From Thermoguttaceae bacterium (GTDB lineage Bacteria > Planctomycetota > Planctomycetia > Pirellulales > Thermoguttaceae), in NCBI GenBank assembly GCA_017407125.1, contig JAFQXE010000038.1, forward strand, positions 1-64,000: 64,000 bases of DNA. Reading direction: 5' to 3'. Below, in pieces: positions 27,604 through 37,700 of the stretch. The position numbers were made by a program, and so were the translations under genes. The stretch's first letter is position 1, and every line of letters begins with the position of its first letter. The notes below the pieces were generated by a model, which was not told the DNA's origin, made no database searches, and worked only from the letters and a program-made list of their open reading frames with translations.

Positions 27604-30249
27604 TTATCTCGCTCTGCCGGAGTTAGCCAGGTCAGAGCCGAGTTTCGGCCAGCCGCCGGTTCCGTTGTCGGTTGCCATGGCGGCGGACTCGCACTTTACT
27701 CCAACGAGAACTTCGTCGTCTAAAGTAAAGCACAGGAGGTTTGGTTTGGCGATAACGGCAGCGGAACGAATCGCCGCTTCGAACTTGCCCGACCAGCGGA
27801 CGTCGCCGCGGCGGGTGGAAAGTCCGTACATCATGCCGGTGTTGTCGCCGAAGTAAAGCATGTGATCTTCGCCCAGTACCGGGGTCGATTCAATCATGCC
27901 GCCGGCTTCGTACTGCCAGCGCATTTGTAACGTTTGACCGTCTACGCAGCACATGAACGCGCCGGGTTCTCCCAAACGGCGAGAGAACGTGCAGCCGATG
28001 TAGATGTCGCCTTCGCGGTCAACAACCGGAGAACCGAGCATCTGCCCCGGCATCTTGCACTGCCACAAAACGGAGCCGTCCGGACCGAAGCCCTGAAGGA
28101 TGTTGTCACGGCTGGCAACGACCAGCGTCCCGTCCTGCAGTACCGCTGGAGACGTGTTGAGGAACCCGCCGGTGTACCCGACTTCGTGAACCTGATCCCA
28201 GAGGGAAACGGCTTTCGTTTCCTGCATGTCGAGGGCGAACAGGAACCCGTTTTCAGACCCAACGTAAAGCGTGTGACCGCAAATCACGCCGGGGGCGTCC
28301 AGCTTGGTTTTTGAACGGAAATACGGCTTTTGCTGTTTCTTCCCGTCGAGGTCAACCAGCGTCAACCCGCCCTCGTAAGAGCAGATGAGCGTGTCGCCGG
28401 TCGGCGCGACAATCGGCGCGGCAAAGCCCAGCGGCTCGCCAACGTCGCACGGCTTGTAGACCATGCGGCCCTGACTGTCGATGCAGTGCAGGAATCCGTC
28501 GAGCGAATGGAATCGGTAACAGCCTTCTTTATCCAAAACGATAGCGCCGGGAACGTGACAACCCGTTGCGTATTCCCACGCGATTTGCGGCTGTTCTTCG
28601 GAAATGTCGAGACAGACAACCTTGTTTTGAGAGTAAAACACGAGTCGTCCCTGGGTGTCGACAACCGGGGCGTTGCGAACGGGTCGAGCGGTTTTACTTA
28701 ACGGAATCTCTTCCGGGAACGCCCAAAGACAATCGCTGGGGCGCTCTTTGTCCGGTCGAAGCGGTTCTGGCGGAAGCGGCGGCGGGACGTCGCGCTTGGG
28801 CGCAGAAACAGACGAAGTTGGTCTTTGCGGAATGCCGTACTTGTTGCGATTCGACTGGCTAATCGGTCTGAGTCCGGAATCGTCGTCCTCAACGCGCTTT
28901 GTTCGAACGCGGGATTCTCCCGGCATTCGTTCCGGCATTTCTGCAGGTCTGGGAGCAGACGGCGGCGCGACAGACGGGGCAGGGCGGCGCACTTGCGGAT
29001 TTGTATTTTGCGGTGGAACTTGAGCGCGCGGCTGGAACGTGTACGACACGCCGCCAGAAGGCTTTGAAGAAGACGGAGGAGTTGCGGGACGTTCCGACGC
29101 CTTTGGCGGCTCTGGAGCTTTCGGAGGTTCCGGAGCCTTTGGCGGTTCCTGATGTACGACCGGAGCAGGCTTGGGCGGTTCCGGCGTTACAGGACGCGGC
29201 GGCTCTGGAGCGGGCGCCGCTGGCTTTTCGTCTGCCGGAGGCGTAGGCTGTAACAGCGGACGCGGCGGTTCGGAAACCGGCTTCATCGTTTCTACTGGAG
29301 GAGTCGGAGTTGCAGGATGCGGCGGCTGAACCGGGACTTGCGGCTGTGACGGAGCTTGCTGAACCGGCGCTTGCGGCTGAGCAGGAGCTTGAGGTTGAGT
29401 TGGCTGAGCCGGCGCCTGCGGCTGTTGACCGTAGGTATTTGGAGCTGGCTGCTGACCGTATCCGCCTTGAGCGGGCTGCTGTCCGTACCCGGTTTGCTGG
29501 GGTTGACCATATCCGCCTTGAGCAGGTTGCTGTCCATACCCATTTTGCTGGGGCTGACCATAACCCGTCTGAGCAGGCTGCTGACCGTATCCACCCTGAG
29601 CGGGCTGCTGTCCGTACCCGTTTTGCTGGGGCTGACCGTATCCGCCTTGAGGCTGTCCATACCCCGTTTGCGGCTGTCCATAACCAGTCGGAGTCGTTCT
29701 GACGCTATTGGCGGGAATCCCGCCGCCGGCTGTCTGACCGTATCCTGGCTGCTGACCGTATCCGCCTTGAGCGGGTTGCTGTCCGTACCCGGTTTGCTGG
29801 GGTTGACCATATCCCGGCTGCGGCTGTCCGTATCGATTTTGAACCGGCTGCTGACCGTATCCGCCCTGGGGTTGTCCATATCCTCCTTGCGGCTGACCAA
29901 ATCCGCTCTGAGCTGGCTGCTGACCGTATTGGTTGAATCCGCCCTGCGGCTGACCGTAGCCGCCCTGCCCTGGCTGCTGACCGTATCCGGGTTGTCCGTA
30001 TCCCGGTTGACCAAACCCGCCTTGAGGCTGCTGACCATACTGGTTGAATCCACCCTGCGGCTGTCCGTATCCACCCTGAGCGGGCTGCTGTCCGTACTGA
30101 TTATATCCGCCCTGCGGCTGTCCGTAACCCGGCTGGCCGCCGACCTGACGGAAAATGCCGATTCCCGACGCCCGGCAGTTGGGGCACATCATCGGCGCGC
30201 TCATATTTTGAACCTGAAAACCACAACGCGTACACTGATATTGATTCAT
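27604..30249 (-). CDS. Zinc-ribbon, GYGQ low-complexity and PQQ-like beta-propeller protein
   Basis: The 881-residue protein has three parts. An N-terminal zinc ribbon has Cys6, Cys9, Cys22 and Cys25. A tyrosine/glutamine/glycine low-complexity segment (~35-290) contains dozens of GYGQ and [10 protein letters not shown] units, followed by a Pro/Ala/Glu-rich linker to about 420. The C-terminal part, from about 515, has repeated strands such as [16 protein letters not shown] and [15 protein letters not shown], typical of PQQ/BamB-like eight-bladed propellers. There is no signal peptide or membrane helix, so it is cytoplasmic. The repeat part resembles prion-like condensate-forming segments of FUS-type proteins. 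The next gene upstream encodes a GrpE-like protein. Function is unknown. Confidence 0.85.
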   Translation of the reverse strand: MNQYQCTRCGFQVQNMSAPMMCPNCRASGIGIFRQVGGQPGYGQPQGGYNQYGQQPAQGGYGQPQGGFNQYGQQPQGGFGQPGYGQPGYGQQPGQGGYGQPQGGFNQYGQQPAQSGFGQPQGGYGQPQGGYGQQPVQNRYGQPQPGYGQPQQTGYGQQPAQGGYGQQPGYGQTAGGGIPANSVRTTPTGYGQPQTGYGQPQGGYGQPQQNGYGQQPAQGGYGQQPAQTGYGQPQQNGYGQQPAQGGYGQPQQTGYGQQPAQGGYGQQPAPNTYGQQPQAPAQPTQPQAPAQPQAPVQQAPSQPQVPVQPPHPATPTPPVETMKPVSEPPRPLLQPTPPADEKPAAPAPEPPRPVTPEPPKPAPVVHQEPPKAPEPPKAPEPPKASERPATPPSSSKPSGGVSYTFQPRAQVPPQNTNPQVRRPAPSVAPPSAPRPAEMPERMPGESRVRTKRVEDDDSGLRPISQSNRNKYGIPQRPTSSVSAPKRDVPPPLPPEPLRPDKERPSDCLWAFPEEIPLSKTARPVRNAPVVDTQGRLVFYSQNKVVCLDISEEQPQIAWEYATGCHVPGAIVLDKEGCYRFHSLDGFLHCIDSQGRMVYKPCDVGEPLGFAAPIVAPTGDTLICSYEGGLTLVDLDGKKQQKPYFRSKTKLDAPGVICGHTLYVGSENGFLFALDMQETKAVSLWDQVHEVGYTGGFLNTSPAVLQDGTLVVASRDNILQGFGPDGSVLWQCKMPGQMLGSPVVDREGDIYIGCTFSRRLGEPGAFMCCVDGQTLQMRWQYEAGGMIESTPVLGEDHMLYFGDNTGMMYGLSTRRGDVRWSGKFEAAIRSAAVIAKPNLLCFTLDDEVLVGVKCESAAMATDNGTGGWPKLGSDLANSGRAR
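29390..30145. repeat. Coding minisatellite for GYGQ units
   Basis: Degenerate 12- to 39-base units such as CTGACCGTATCC and GGCTGCTGTCCGTAC are reiterated throughout, encoding GYGQ and QQPAQ blocks. The high similarity between units suggests expansion by slippage or recombination. Confidence 0.75.
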
Positions 30250-30379
30250 CTCTAATTTCTATACACGAAAAACTTGACAAAGCGGAACCTGCTGAGGAAA
30301 AATCTGTAACAGGCGACCAACTGTAATTTTTATGGAATTAAATCAAAGTTAAAAATTGACGATAAACGTTACAATTCGA

Positions 30380-31453
30380 TTATTGAACTTCAACTGCGGC
30401 TCGGGTGTAGACCTTTCCGTTGTCTCGCAAAACGACCCAGCCTTTAACTTCCGTAATTTCGACGCCGCGAGAGTTGGAATTGTGACGTCCGGAATCAAAG
30501 CGCTGTCCGGTTTCGACCAGTTCAATAGTATTTTTGATTCCGTTCGCTTCGCACAAGGCGCAAACATTTTGAGCTAACGCGCGTTCAAACGGATCGGCGC
30601 CCTGACCGCGTTTGGGATGCCATCGATAGTACGCCTCGCCGATGTCCTGTAACAGACGCGGCATGCGTTCCGGCGTCGACGACTGAAATTCAATCATCGC
30701 GCCAATAAGTCCGGCAGAAGCGCGGTCGCCGCGAAGGAAACCGTCCAGCAGCTCGTCGCGATATACGCTTAATGAACCAATGGAGCACAAATCCTGACCG
30801 AGAATAATCTTCATCAGCTGATCGCGAGAAATGCCGCCGGTAACCTTGTTAACAACCGTTTGAATAACAGGCGCGTGCTGCTGCGGAGCCGGCTGCGGTT
30901 CCGGTTGAGGTGCAGGCGCCGGTTTGGGGGTTTCTGCTACAGGAGCAGCCGTTACAGGTTGAGCGGGAGCCGCCGAGCCTTTCAAATTGGCAACCAGATA
31001 ATTGACCGCGTCTGTAATCTTGCTGTCTAAAGCGTTGAACGCAACTTGAAGGTTATGATTTTGCGTGTCAAACAAACCGGAAACATGAGTAACCGCATCG
31101 GCAACGTCCTGTTTGGCGGCGGCGTTGGGATTAGGCGCGCCGGCAGCGGCAGAACCGGTATTCTGTCCAATCTTGGAACCCATCTCGTCCAAACGCGTCA
31201 AGACAGACTGAATCATGGTTTTCAGCGGAGACAAGTCAACGGGAGCCGACGCTGCAGGCGCGGCTGACGCTTTTTTCTCTTCCTGTAAAAGATGGTTGGT
31301 AAGCTGCTTTTTCGCTTCGTCCATCAAACCGTTGATTTTATCCAGAGACGACGCAATTTCAGACAAATTGGCGGTTGTATTTCCCGAGCCGTTAGCTGTA
31401 TTAAACCCGGTACTGCCTGTTCCACTGGGCGTTGACGTAAATTCAAATGGCAT
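30380..31453 (-). CDS. Coiled-coil protein with GrpE-like C-terminal domain
   Basis: The 357-residue protein has no signal peptide. Residues 25-65 and 75-165 are helical or coiled coil, separated by Ala/Pro-rich linkers, with a Pro/Gln-rich linker at about 170-200. Residues ~210-300 are helical. The final ~50 residues (ETGQRFDSGRHNS, then EVKGWVV and VYTRAAVEV) follow the order of the GrpE beta domain: FDP..H, then a KGY-type turn, then the final V.RPA.V.V strand. A GrpE-like exchange-factor head is therefore proposed, although it is divergent. The natural partner would be a nonstandard Hsp70 such as the SrfB-like protein at 5667-8468. It shares strand and neighbourhood with the propeller gene. 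Confidence 0.6.
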   Translation of the reverse strand: MPFEFTSTPSGTGSTGFNTANGSGNTTANLSEIASSLDKINGLMDEAKKQLTNHLLQEEKKASAAPAASAPVDLSPLKTMIQSVLTRLDEMGSKIGQNTGSAAAGAPNPNAAAKQDVADAVTHVSGLFDTQNHNLQVAFNALDSKITDAVNYLVANLKGSAAPAQPVTAAPVAETPKPAPAPQPEPQPAPQQHAPVIQTVVNKVTGGISRDQLMKIILGQDLCSIGSLSVYRDELLDGFLRGDRASAGLIGAMIEFQSSTPERMPRLLQDIGEAYYRWHPKRGQGADPFERALAQNVCALCEANGIKNTIELVETGQRFDSGRHNSNSRGVEITEVKGWVVLRDNGKVYTRAAVEVQ

Positions 31454-31702
31454 AGTTGATAATTTGATAAGGAAAACGGGTTACATTTAAAACAATTCTC
31501 TTGCCGAGCTCCCAACAAAGAACCCGACTCAACCCCTCTTTAATATATAATATACTCTTATTAATAAATTTGCAATTCCCTTTCAAGGAAAAGATAGAAA
31601 TTTTTCAGCAAAATTTTATTATTCTATATAGATTGACAAAATTGAGCATATTGACGGTTGCTGTCGTGAATGAAACGGTATGAGGGTTTGCTTGGAATAG
31701 AA

Positions 31703-32401
31703 TCACTTGCATTCGATTCGCTTTTCGCGAAGAAGCATGCGGGTTTCGCCCTGGTGGACGTAATGGCAGTCGGTACAGGATTCAATCCAGTTGGAGTCGT
31801 CCCAGCCCTTGGATTTGAGGTCTTGATGGAAGCCTTCTAGCTTGACGCGTTTCTGCTCAACGTGGCATTTGGCGCAGGATTCCTGGACAGATTTCCAATG
31901 TCCGACTTCGACTTTGTCCCCGACTTTTCTAACCTGATGGCATTTGGCGCACGGGTTAGAGACGTGTTCAAACTGATGCTGATAGAATCGTTTCCACGAC
32001 CGGGGACCGTTATGCTCTTTTTCGTTGACAGCAACGACAAACTCGAATTCCTCTTCCCGCCCGTCGTTTGCCGACATATAAACGTAATGACGTCCCGGCG
32101 ACACGTTAAGCACGGCGAAGCTGGCGGCTTTGCTCTGAACGTGTTTGCTGAACGAAATTTCCTCGTCGTCAAGATACAGTTCGTCAAACTGACCGCGAAC
32201 GATCATCCCAATCTGCGACCCGAGCAGGACCGACTCGTTGGGCGGCGTTACCAGCGTCTTTCCCGCCGGGAGAGGTTCAAAGGGTTCCGGCGCCGATTCG
32301 TCCGCAGACGTCTTTTGCATGCAAAAAGCAAACAGACAGGCGGACAGCGCAAGAGCCGCTAACGATATAACAGTCAAACGTATTTTGTAACGAGTATTCA
32401 T
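31703..32401 (-). CDS. Triheme c-type cytochrome
   Basis: I take the start at 32401 (232 residues). A GGAG box precedes it and a signal peptide or anchor follows immediately (about residues 8-27), whereas the longer frame would overlap rpoN. The middle contains a small beta-sandwich-like domain (~45-130). Three heme motifs follow, CAKCH at 151-155, CAKCH at 176-180 and CTDCH at 209-213, with extra histidines between them as possible axial ligands. It acts in the periplasm as an electron carrier, and the redox partner is unknown. It lies 17 bases downstream of rpoN on the same strand, so it is probably co-transcribed with recR and rpoN. Confidence 0.85.
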   Translation of the reverse strand: MNTRYKIRLTVISLAALALSACLFAFCMQKTSADESAPEPFEPLPAGKTLVTPPNESVLLGSQIGMIVRGQFDELYLDDEEISFSKHVQSKAASFAVLNVSPGRHYVYMSANDGREEEFEFVVAVNEKEHNGPRSWKRFYQHQFEHVSNPCAKCHQVRKVGDKVEVGHWKSVQESCAKCHVEQKRVKLEGFHQDLKSKGWDDSNWIESCTDCHYVHQGETRMLLREKRIECK

Positions 32402-32418
32402 TTTCAATTCTCCGAATA

Positions 32419-34050
32419 TTATTTTACTGCAACCCAAGATTTCCGTTGTCGGGAACTGGGAATGTTGAGTTCCTGACGGTACTTGGCGACGGTTCGTCGG
32501 GCGATGTCGAAGCCCTGCTTTTGCAGCGTTTCTGCGATGGCGTCGTCCGACAACGGCGAGGACTTGTTTTCCGCGTCGATCATCTCTTTGATTTTGGAAC
32601 GGATAACCGCGTACGCGACGCCGTCGTCCGCCGTCTGACCGGTTCCGGCAAATGGCTCCGCGTTGGAAACGGACGATGCCGACGCCGTCCCGCCGCCAAA
32701 GAGCTTTCTTAACTCGACAATCCCGCGCGGGGTTTGCATCCATTTGTCTTTAACGGCGCGGCTGACCGTCGAAACGTCTATATCCAGCTTGTCGGCAATC
32801 TGCTGCATGACAAGCGGGCGAATGTATTCCGGGCCTTTGTCGAAGAAATCCTGCTGGTAATCGACGACCGCCTGACTGACCGCCAGAATTGTCTGTTTTC
32901 GCTGTTCAATCGCCTCGATAAACCATTGAGCCGAGCCGATTTTACTGCGAATGTACTCTTTTTCCTCTTTTGTCGCCTTGGGGCTGTTTTCCAGATTTCG
33001 ATACAGCGAACTGACTCGCAGGCGCGGCGTTTCTGACTCGTCCAGCCGAACTTCGTACCCGCCGCCCTCTTTTGGAACGACGAACAAATCGGGAATAATC
33101 ACGTCGGCGCGGTCTTCCTGAAACTCCGACCCGGGATTGGTCGTCAGCGTTCTCATGTGACGCAGCAGCGTTTGCAGCTGGGTCATGTCGATACCCATCG
33201 CCTTGCAGATTTGCGGCAAACGGTTCTGCTCCAGGTCCAGTAAATGACGCCCAATGAGAACTTTTAGCTGCTCAGCGTCCGGCGTATCCGGTTTAATTTG
33301 CAACAGTAAACATTCCCGCAAATCGCGCGCGCCGACGCCCGCTGGGTCCATCTGCTGAATGACTTTCAGAGCGTCGTACGCTTTGTCGATTGACTTCTCG
33401 TCCAAATCTGGAAAGAGCGTTTCCATAGTAAACGGAACCGTCTGCTCTTTGCCGTCAACGATATCTTTATACGACCCGAGAAAACCGCGTTCGTTCAGAG
33501 CGGCAATAATTCTCTCGCAGCGTTCCCGTTGCTCCACCGATAAATCAAACCACGGCAGCTGTGCCAGCAAATGCTCTTTGAGCGTTTCGGACGGCGCCGC
33601 CAGATTCGCCATGAGATTGTTGTAACGTTCCGCCGCGTCCTCCGCGTTGCCGGAAGACCATTCGTACGGGGAGATGTCCTGATAGAAATCGTCCTCCGCC
33701 TGTGACGACGACTGGAAATCGTCCGTCTCGTTGGCGGAGTCAAAAGAATCGTAATCGTCCGCTTTGAAATCGTCGGAGCCGTTGTCTTCAGATTTATCGC
33801 TCAAAGAAGCGTCCTCGGAATCGGCGCCGCTAACGTCGTTTGTATTATTAGAGTCGTCGTCCTCGTCGTAATAGTCGTCGGACATGTTGGCGTCTTCCAG
33901 CGCCGGGTTTTCCATGAGTTCCTGATCAATGCGTTCCTGCAGCGCAAGAATCGGCAGCTGAAGCATTTCCATCGACGCAATGAGCCGTGGAGCCAGCTTT
34001 TGAGTCTGCCGTAATTCCTGACGCGGAGAAAACCGCATTCCCATACTCAT
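32419..34050 (-). CDS. rpoN: RNA polymerase sigma-54 factor
   Basis: The 543-residue protein has the full sigma-54 layout. Region I is Gln/Leu-rich (RQTQKLAPRLIASMEMLQLP). An acidic region II at about 50-125 is notably Asp/Ser-rich. A core-binding domain and a helix-turn-helix around residues 415-440 follow, and the RpoN box ARRTVAKYRQ starts at 517 with IPSSRQRK behind it. It directs core polymerase to -24/-12 promoters and needs AAA+ activators. The gene starts 16 bases after the stop of recR and is followed by the triheme cytochrome gene. Confidence 0.97.
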   Translation of the reverse strand: MSMGMRFSPRQELRQTQKLAPRLIASMEMLQLPILALQERIDQELMENPALEDANMSDDYYDEDDDSNNTNDVSGADSEDASLSDKSEDNGSDDFKADDYDSFDSANETDDFQSSSQAEDDFYQDISPYEWSSGNAEDAAERYNNLMANLAAPSETLKEHLLAQLPWFDLSVEQRERCERIIAALNERGFLGSYKDIVDGKEQTVPFTMETLFPDLDEKSIDKAYDALKVIQQMDPAGVGARDLRECLLLQIKPDTPDAEQLKVLIGRHLLDLEQNRLPQICKAMGIDMTQLQTLLRHMRTLTTNPGSEFQEDRADVIIPDLFVVPKEGGGYEVRLDESETPRLRVSSLYRNLENSPKATKEEKEYIRSKIGSAQWFIEAIEQRKQTILAVSQAVVDYQQDFFDKGPEYIRPLVMQQIADKLDIDVSTVSRAVKDKWMQTPRGIVELRKLFGGGTASASSVSNAEPFAGTGQTADDGVAYAVIRSKIKEMIDAENKSSPLSDDAIAETLQKQGFDIARRTVAKYRQELNIPSSRQRKSWVAVK

Positions 34051-34066
34051 TGCGGTTCCCCCTTTG

Positions 34067-34693
34067 CTATTCGACTATCCGACGTTCATTGAAGGCGTCG
34101 GAAAGAACTTCTCTGTTGGTAAACTCGACCATGGCGCCCAGGGCGATTCCCCGCGCCAGACGCGAGATTTTGACCTTTTTCCCGGTCAGCAGATTGACAA
34201 TGTGCCCTGCCGTCGCATCGCCCTCTACCGTTGGATTGGTCGCCATGATCAGCTCGACTTCCGGGTCGTTGGGGTTGGACTGCTTAATCAACCGTTCAAC
34301 GCGCTGAATCAGCGGCGCAATCGTCAAATCTTCCGGACCGGTTTTATCCAGCGGAGACAGACGTCCCTGCAAGACGTGGTACAAGCCGTGATAGACACCG
34401 GTTTTTTCCAGCGCGATTAAATCCTGCGGCTGCTCGACGACGCAAATCTGCCGTTCGTTGCGGCTCTTGTCCTGACAGATGGGGCAGTAGTCCTCCTCCG
34501 ACAGGTTGTAACAGTTTTTGCATTGATGAACGTTGAGCTTGACGTCTCGAATGGCGTCGGACAGAGCCAGCGCTTCTTCCGTTTTGACGCGCAAAACGTA
34601 ATACGCCAAACGCTCGGCGGACTTCCGCCCAATGCCGGGCAGTTTCGCAAACTCGTCTATAAGTCGAACTATCGGTTGAGCCAGTTCAGGCAT
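34067..34693 (-). CDS. recR: Recombination protein RecR
   Basis: The 208-residue protein has the usual RecR length. It carries the helix-hairpin-helix PGIGRKSAERL at 19-29, a four-cysteine zinc finger (Cys58, Cys61, Cys70, Cys73), and a Toprim domain starting ICVVEQPQDL with a downstream LIMATNPTVEGD motif. It acts with RecO and RecF in loading RecA during gap repair. It heads the recR-rpoN-cytochrome unit. Confidence 0.97.
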   Translation of the reverse strand: MPELAQPIVRLIDEFAKLPGIGRKSAERLAYYVLRVKTEEALALSDAIRDVKLNVHQCKNCYNLSEEDYCPICQDKSRNERQICVVEQPQDLIALEKTGVYHGLYHVLQGRLSPLDKTGPEDLTIAPLIQRVERLIKQSNPNDPEVELIMATNPTVEGDATAGHIVNLLTGKKVKISRLARGIALGAMVEFTNREVLSDAFNERRIVE

Positions 34694-34730
34694 GACAATA
34701 ATTAATTAAAGGGATTATAAAATTATCAAT

Positions 34731-34789
34731 AGACAAGACCAACAGGACGAATCGTGAATTGTTACAATTCGCCCTGTCGGTTCTCGTCT
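34731..34789 (-). terminator. Long hairpin after the Ig-like giant gene
   Basis: Arms 34731-34752 (AGACAAGACCAACAGGACGAAT reversed on the other strand) and 34767-34789 pair over about 20 positions with a few mismatches. It starts 11 bases after the stop at 34800 and is followed on the minus strand by an AT-rich tract. Confidence 0.65.
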
Positions 34790-34799
34790 TTCGTTTTTA

Positions 34800-37700
34800 C
34801 TACTGGTTCAGACGCTGAATATTCATGCCCGTTCTGAAGTTGAACGGATACTGCTGAATATCGGTTCCGCCCGCCGTTCTAGCTTCAATAATCAACGTGT
34901 ATTGAGATCCCAGAGGCTTATGAGGCAGAATCGGCGTTACCAGCGTTGCCATCTGCATGTCGCCGTTGGGCTGAGCCGGAACCCACGCGCCGCCGGGCTG
35001 ACCTTCCATGTAAACGCGATATTCCAGGTTGCCGGCAGACCCTGCGCCAGTAGCGGCCAAGGTCATCGTGAACCCTTCCGGAGTCGTGTTCGGGTCGCCG
35101 GTCTGTTCAACGCTCAGGAAGCGCTGGCCGGAAACGCTGACTTTGGCGAATCCGGCTGAACGTCCGTTTACCATCGCCTGAACCTGAGTTGAACCCATCG
35201 ATCGAGCGATAAACCGCGACGGATCCGTCGGGTCTTGCGCCAGAATGCTGGGATCGTCTGCCGTGAACGTTGCCGGCGCCGGGAACGCCTGTCCGGTAGT
35301 CGGGTCAATCGAGCTGACCGTGAACGACGGCGTCGACTGACCGATTTGCAGGACAACGTCCGGCGGGGTAATCGTGTAGTTCGGCGGAGTCGAAACGTCA
35401 ACGTGGACGAACGCGACGCGGCCATCGTTCATGCCGTTCGGATCGACGGTTTCCACCTTAACCTGAGCGGCGCCGGGCTGCAAGCCGGTAATCGTGTTGG
35501 TATTGGGATCAACCTGAATGACGCCGTTGGTGTCAATCGCGCTGATTCTGTAGGAAACGTCAAACGGAAGCAAGCCGCTGTCCGGAACAATCTGGACCGA
35601 ATCGAGCGTTCTGGACTCGCCCTGTACCAGACTCATCTGCTGCGGCTGAACGACCAGCGCGCCGGTGTTGTCCGTCATGCCGCCGACCTGAACCGCCAGC
35701 GGAGAAATCGTACCCAACGAACCCAGCGTGGCTTCCGCCGAACCGTTGCCCAGCGTCTTGCCGACGAGCAGTTTTCCGCCGCCGGTTGCCGGCGTCCAGT
35801 CGGCGTTCTTCGGAGTCGTCAGCTGCAAGGCGGGATCCGCCGTTACGTCGCGTCCCAAAGAGCCGTCGGAGTAATATTCATAAACCTGAACCGGCTGCGA
35901 CGCGCCGACGCCGGCGATTCGAACCATGTCAGGCATGAACTTCAAACCGATCAGTTCGCCGCCTCGGACGACGCCGACTTCGTTGACCAGATCCAGACCG
36001 TTGTTGACCAGAACGCCGTGTTCGTCAATATATTCTCCGATTGCCAGACGGTTTCCGTCGGCGCCGACGATGTATTCGCCTTCGACGATGTCAACCAGAC
36101 CCGGAGCGTCGCCAACGTACGTTGAACCGTATCCAACGCCGCCGGTTTCGATGTTGTTAATCACGCCGCCGTTGATTCCCGGAGGAACAACTGTAACAGA
36201 GGCGTCTGTCTTCAGAGCGCCGAGTTCCGCAACGGCGACCGTACGGCCTTCGGAAACGCCCAGAACAGCGCAGTCTTTCGATGCTGCCGCCACCTTCGGA
36301 TCGGCGGTGTAGAACCGCAGTCCGTCGGCTTCCGTTACAACGTGAAGACGTCCGCCGCGCATTGCCGTAACCTGGAATCTCATCGATTCGCCAACCGCGA
36401 TCGTCGGAGCAGGCGGGTCGATTGAAAGGTTCTCAAACGGATCGTTGGTTACCGTTACCGGGACAGCAGCCGACGCCGTCTTGTACGCGACGTTGACGTT
36501 CGCCTGACCTTCCTGAGCCGCGGAAACCGTGCGAATTCCCTGCATGATAGCAGCCGGGGAGTCCGTCGTTACCTTCAAGTCCGCCTGAGCGAACATCGGG
36601 TACAGACCAGCCGCCGACTTGCCCTGAATGAACAGGTTGCGCGTATCGCCAACGGACATCTGCAACGCCGCCGGTTCAACGACGATTTCGGTAATCGGAT
36701 TGTTGTCAACCGTCAGCTCGCAGTTGCCGCGAACCTTTCTGACCATCAATTCAGGAATCGTTGCAGAAATCGTGGACGTTCCGGGCTGCAAGCCGCAAAC
36801 CTGGAATCCGCGAACTTCCGCCGACTCTTTATTTTGTGACGAGAACACGGCAGACGCCGTTCTGTCGATCTTCAAACCGCTGGGCGTTACAACGTAAACT
36901 CGCGGTTCAAGCGCCTGACCAACGGAGATGGTCGCCGCCGCCGGTTCGATGAGAATCTCGCCGTTTTCCTGAATGTCCTTGAGTTCTTCCGCCGTCAAGC
37001 CCTTGACAATAGCGGTGATAGTCGCCTTCTTGTCGCCCATGAGGAACGTTACAACCGAGATGCCAGGCGCCTTGCCGACAATCGCGTTCATAGCCGCGTT
37101 GTATTCAACGCAAGCCGGGTTGCCGGAGACGACGGTGCACATCTTGCTGAAGTCTGTATTGCCTCGAACGATGGCGACGTCCTTGCCTAAAACGCGGGAT
37201 TCGCCAACGCGCATGTTGACAACCGATTCGACCGGACCGAACTGTTCCTGAATGGTCGCTACAACTTCGACAACCGCCGGCGAGCTGGTAACGTTGTTAA
37301 TCGACGCGGTTACATTCGCCTTGCCGACTTCTTTGCCCAACGCCTTGTTTGCCTGCATTGTCGCAACGTTGGGGTCTGACGACGCCCAGGTCAGGGCGGG
37401 GAACGAGGTAATCAAACCGATTGACTTCCCGTTCTTGAACCCTTCCGCTTCAAAGGTCGCCATTTCGCCGTTGTTGGTCAACAGACGAATTTCCTTGTCC
37501 GGAATGAGCTTCATCGAGTCGATATCGAGTTCCTCAACAACGTTGACTTTAATCTTTTCGTCGGATTCAACGCCCATGTACTCGGCAGTATACGTAGCGC
37601 TGCCGGGCGCCAGAGCTTCAATCGCGCCGTTGTTGGGAGTTGAACTCTTCTTGTCGCCGGTAGCGTAGAACGTCGCCTTGGCGGTTACGAGCTTGGTTCT

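Noticed and set aside
29356..30255. 299-codon plus-strand Leu/Ser-rich frame
   Set aside because: It is the complement of the GYGQ repeat. The apparent leucine-rich repeats come only from the minisatellite.
32402..32743. N-terminal extension of the triheme cytochrome
   Set aside because: It would overlap rpoN out of frame and place ~114 Arg-rich residues before a signal peptide. The ATG at 32401 has a GGAG box.
35235..36125. 296-codon plus-strand frame
   Set aside because: Antisense to the Ig-like giant gene. The Arg/Asn-rich composition is typical of a shadow frame.
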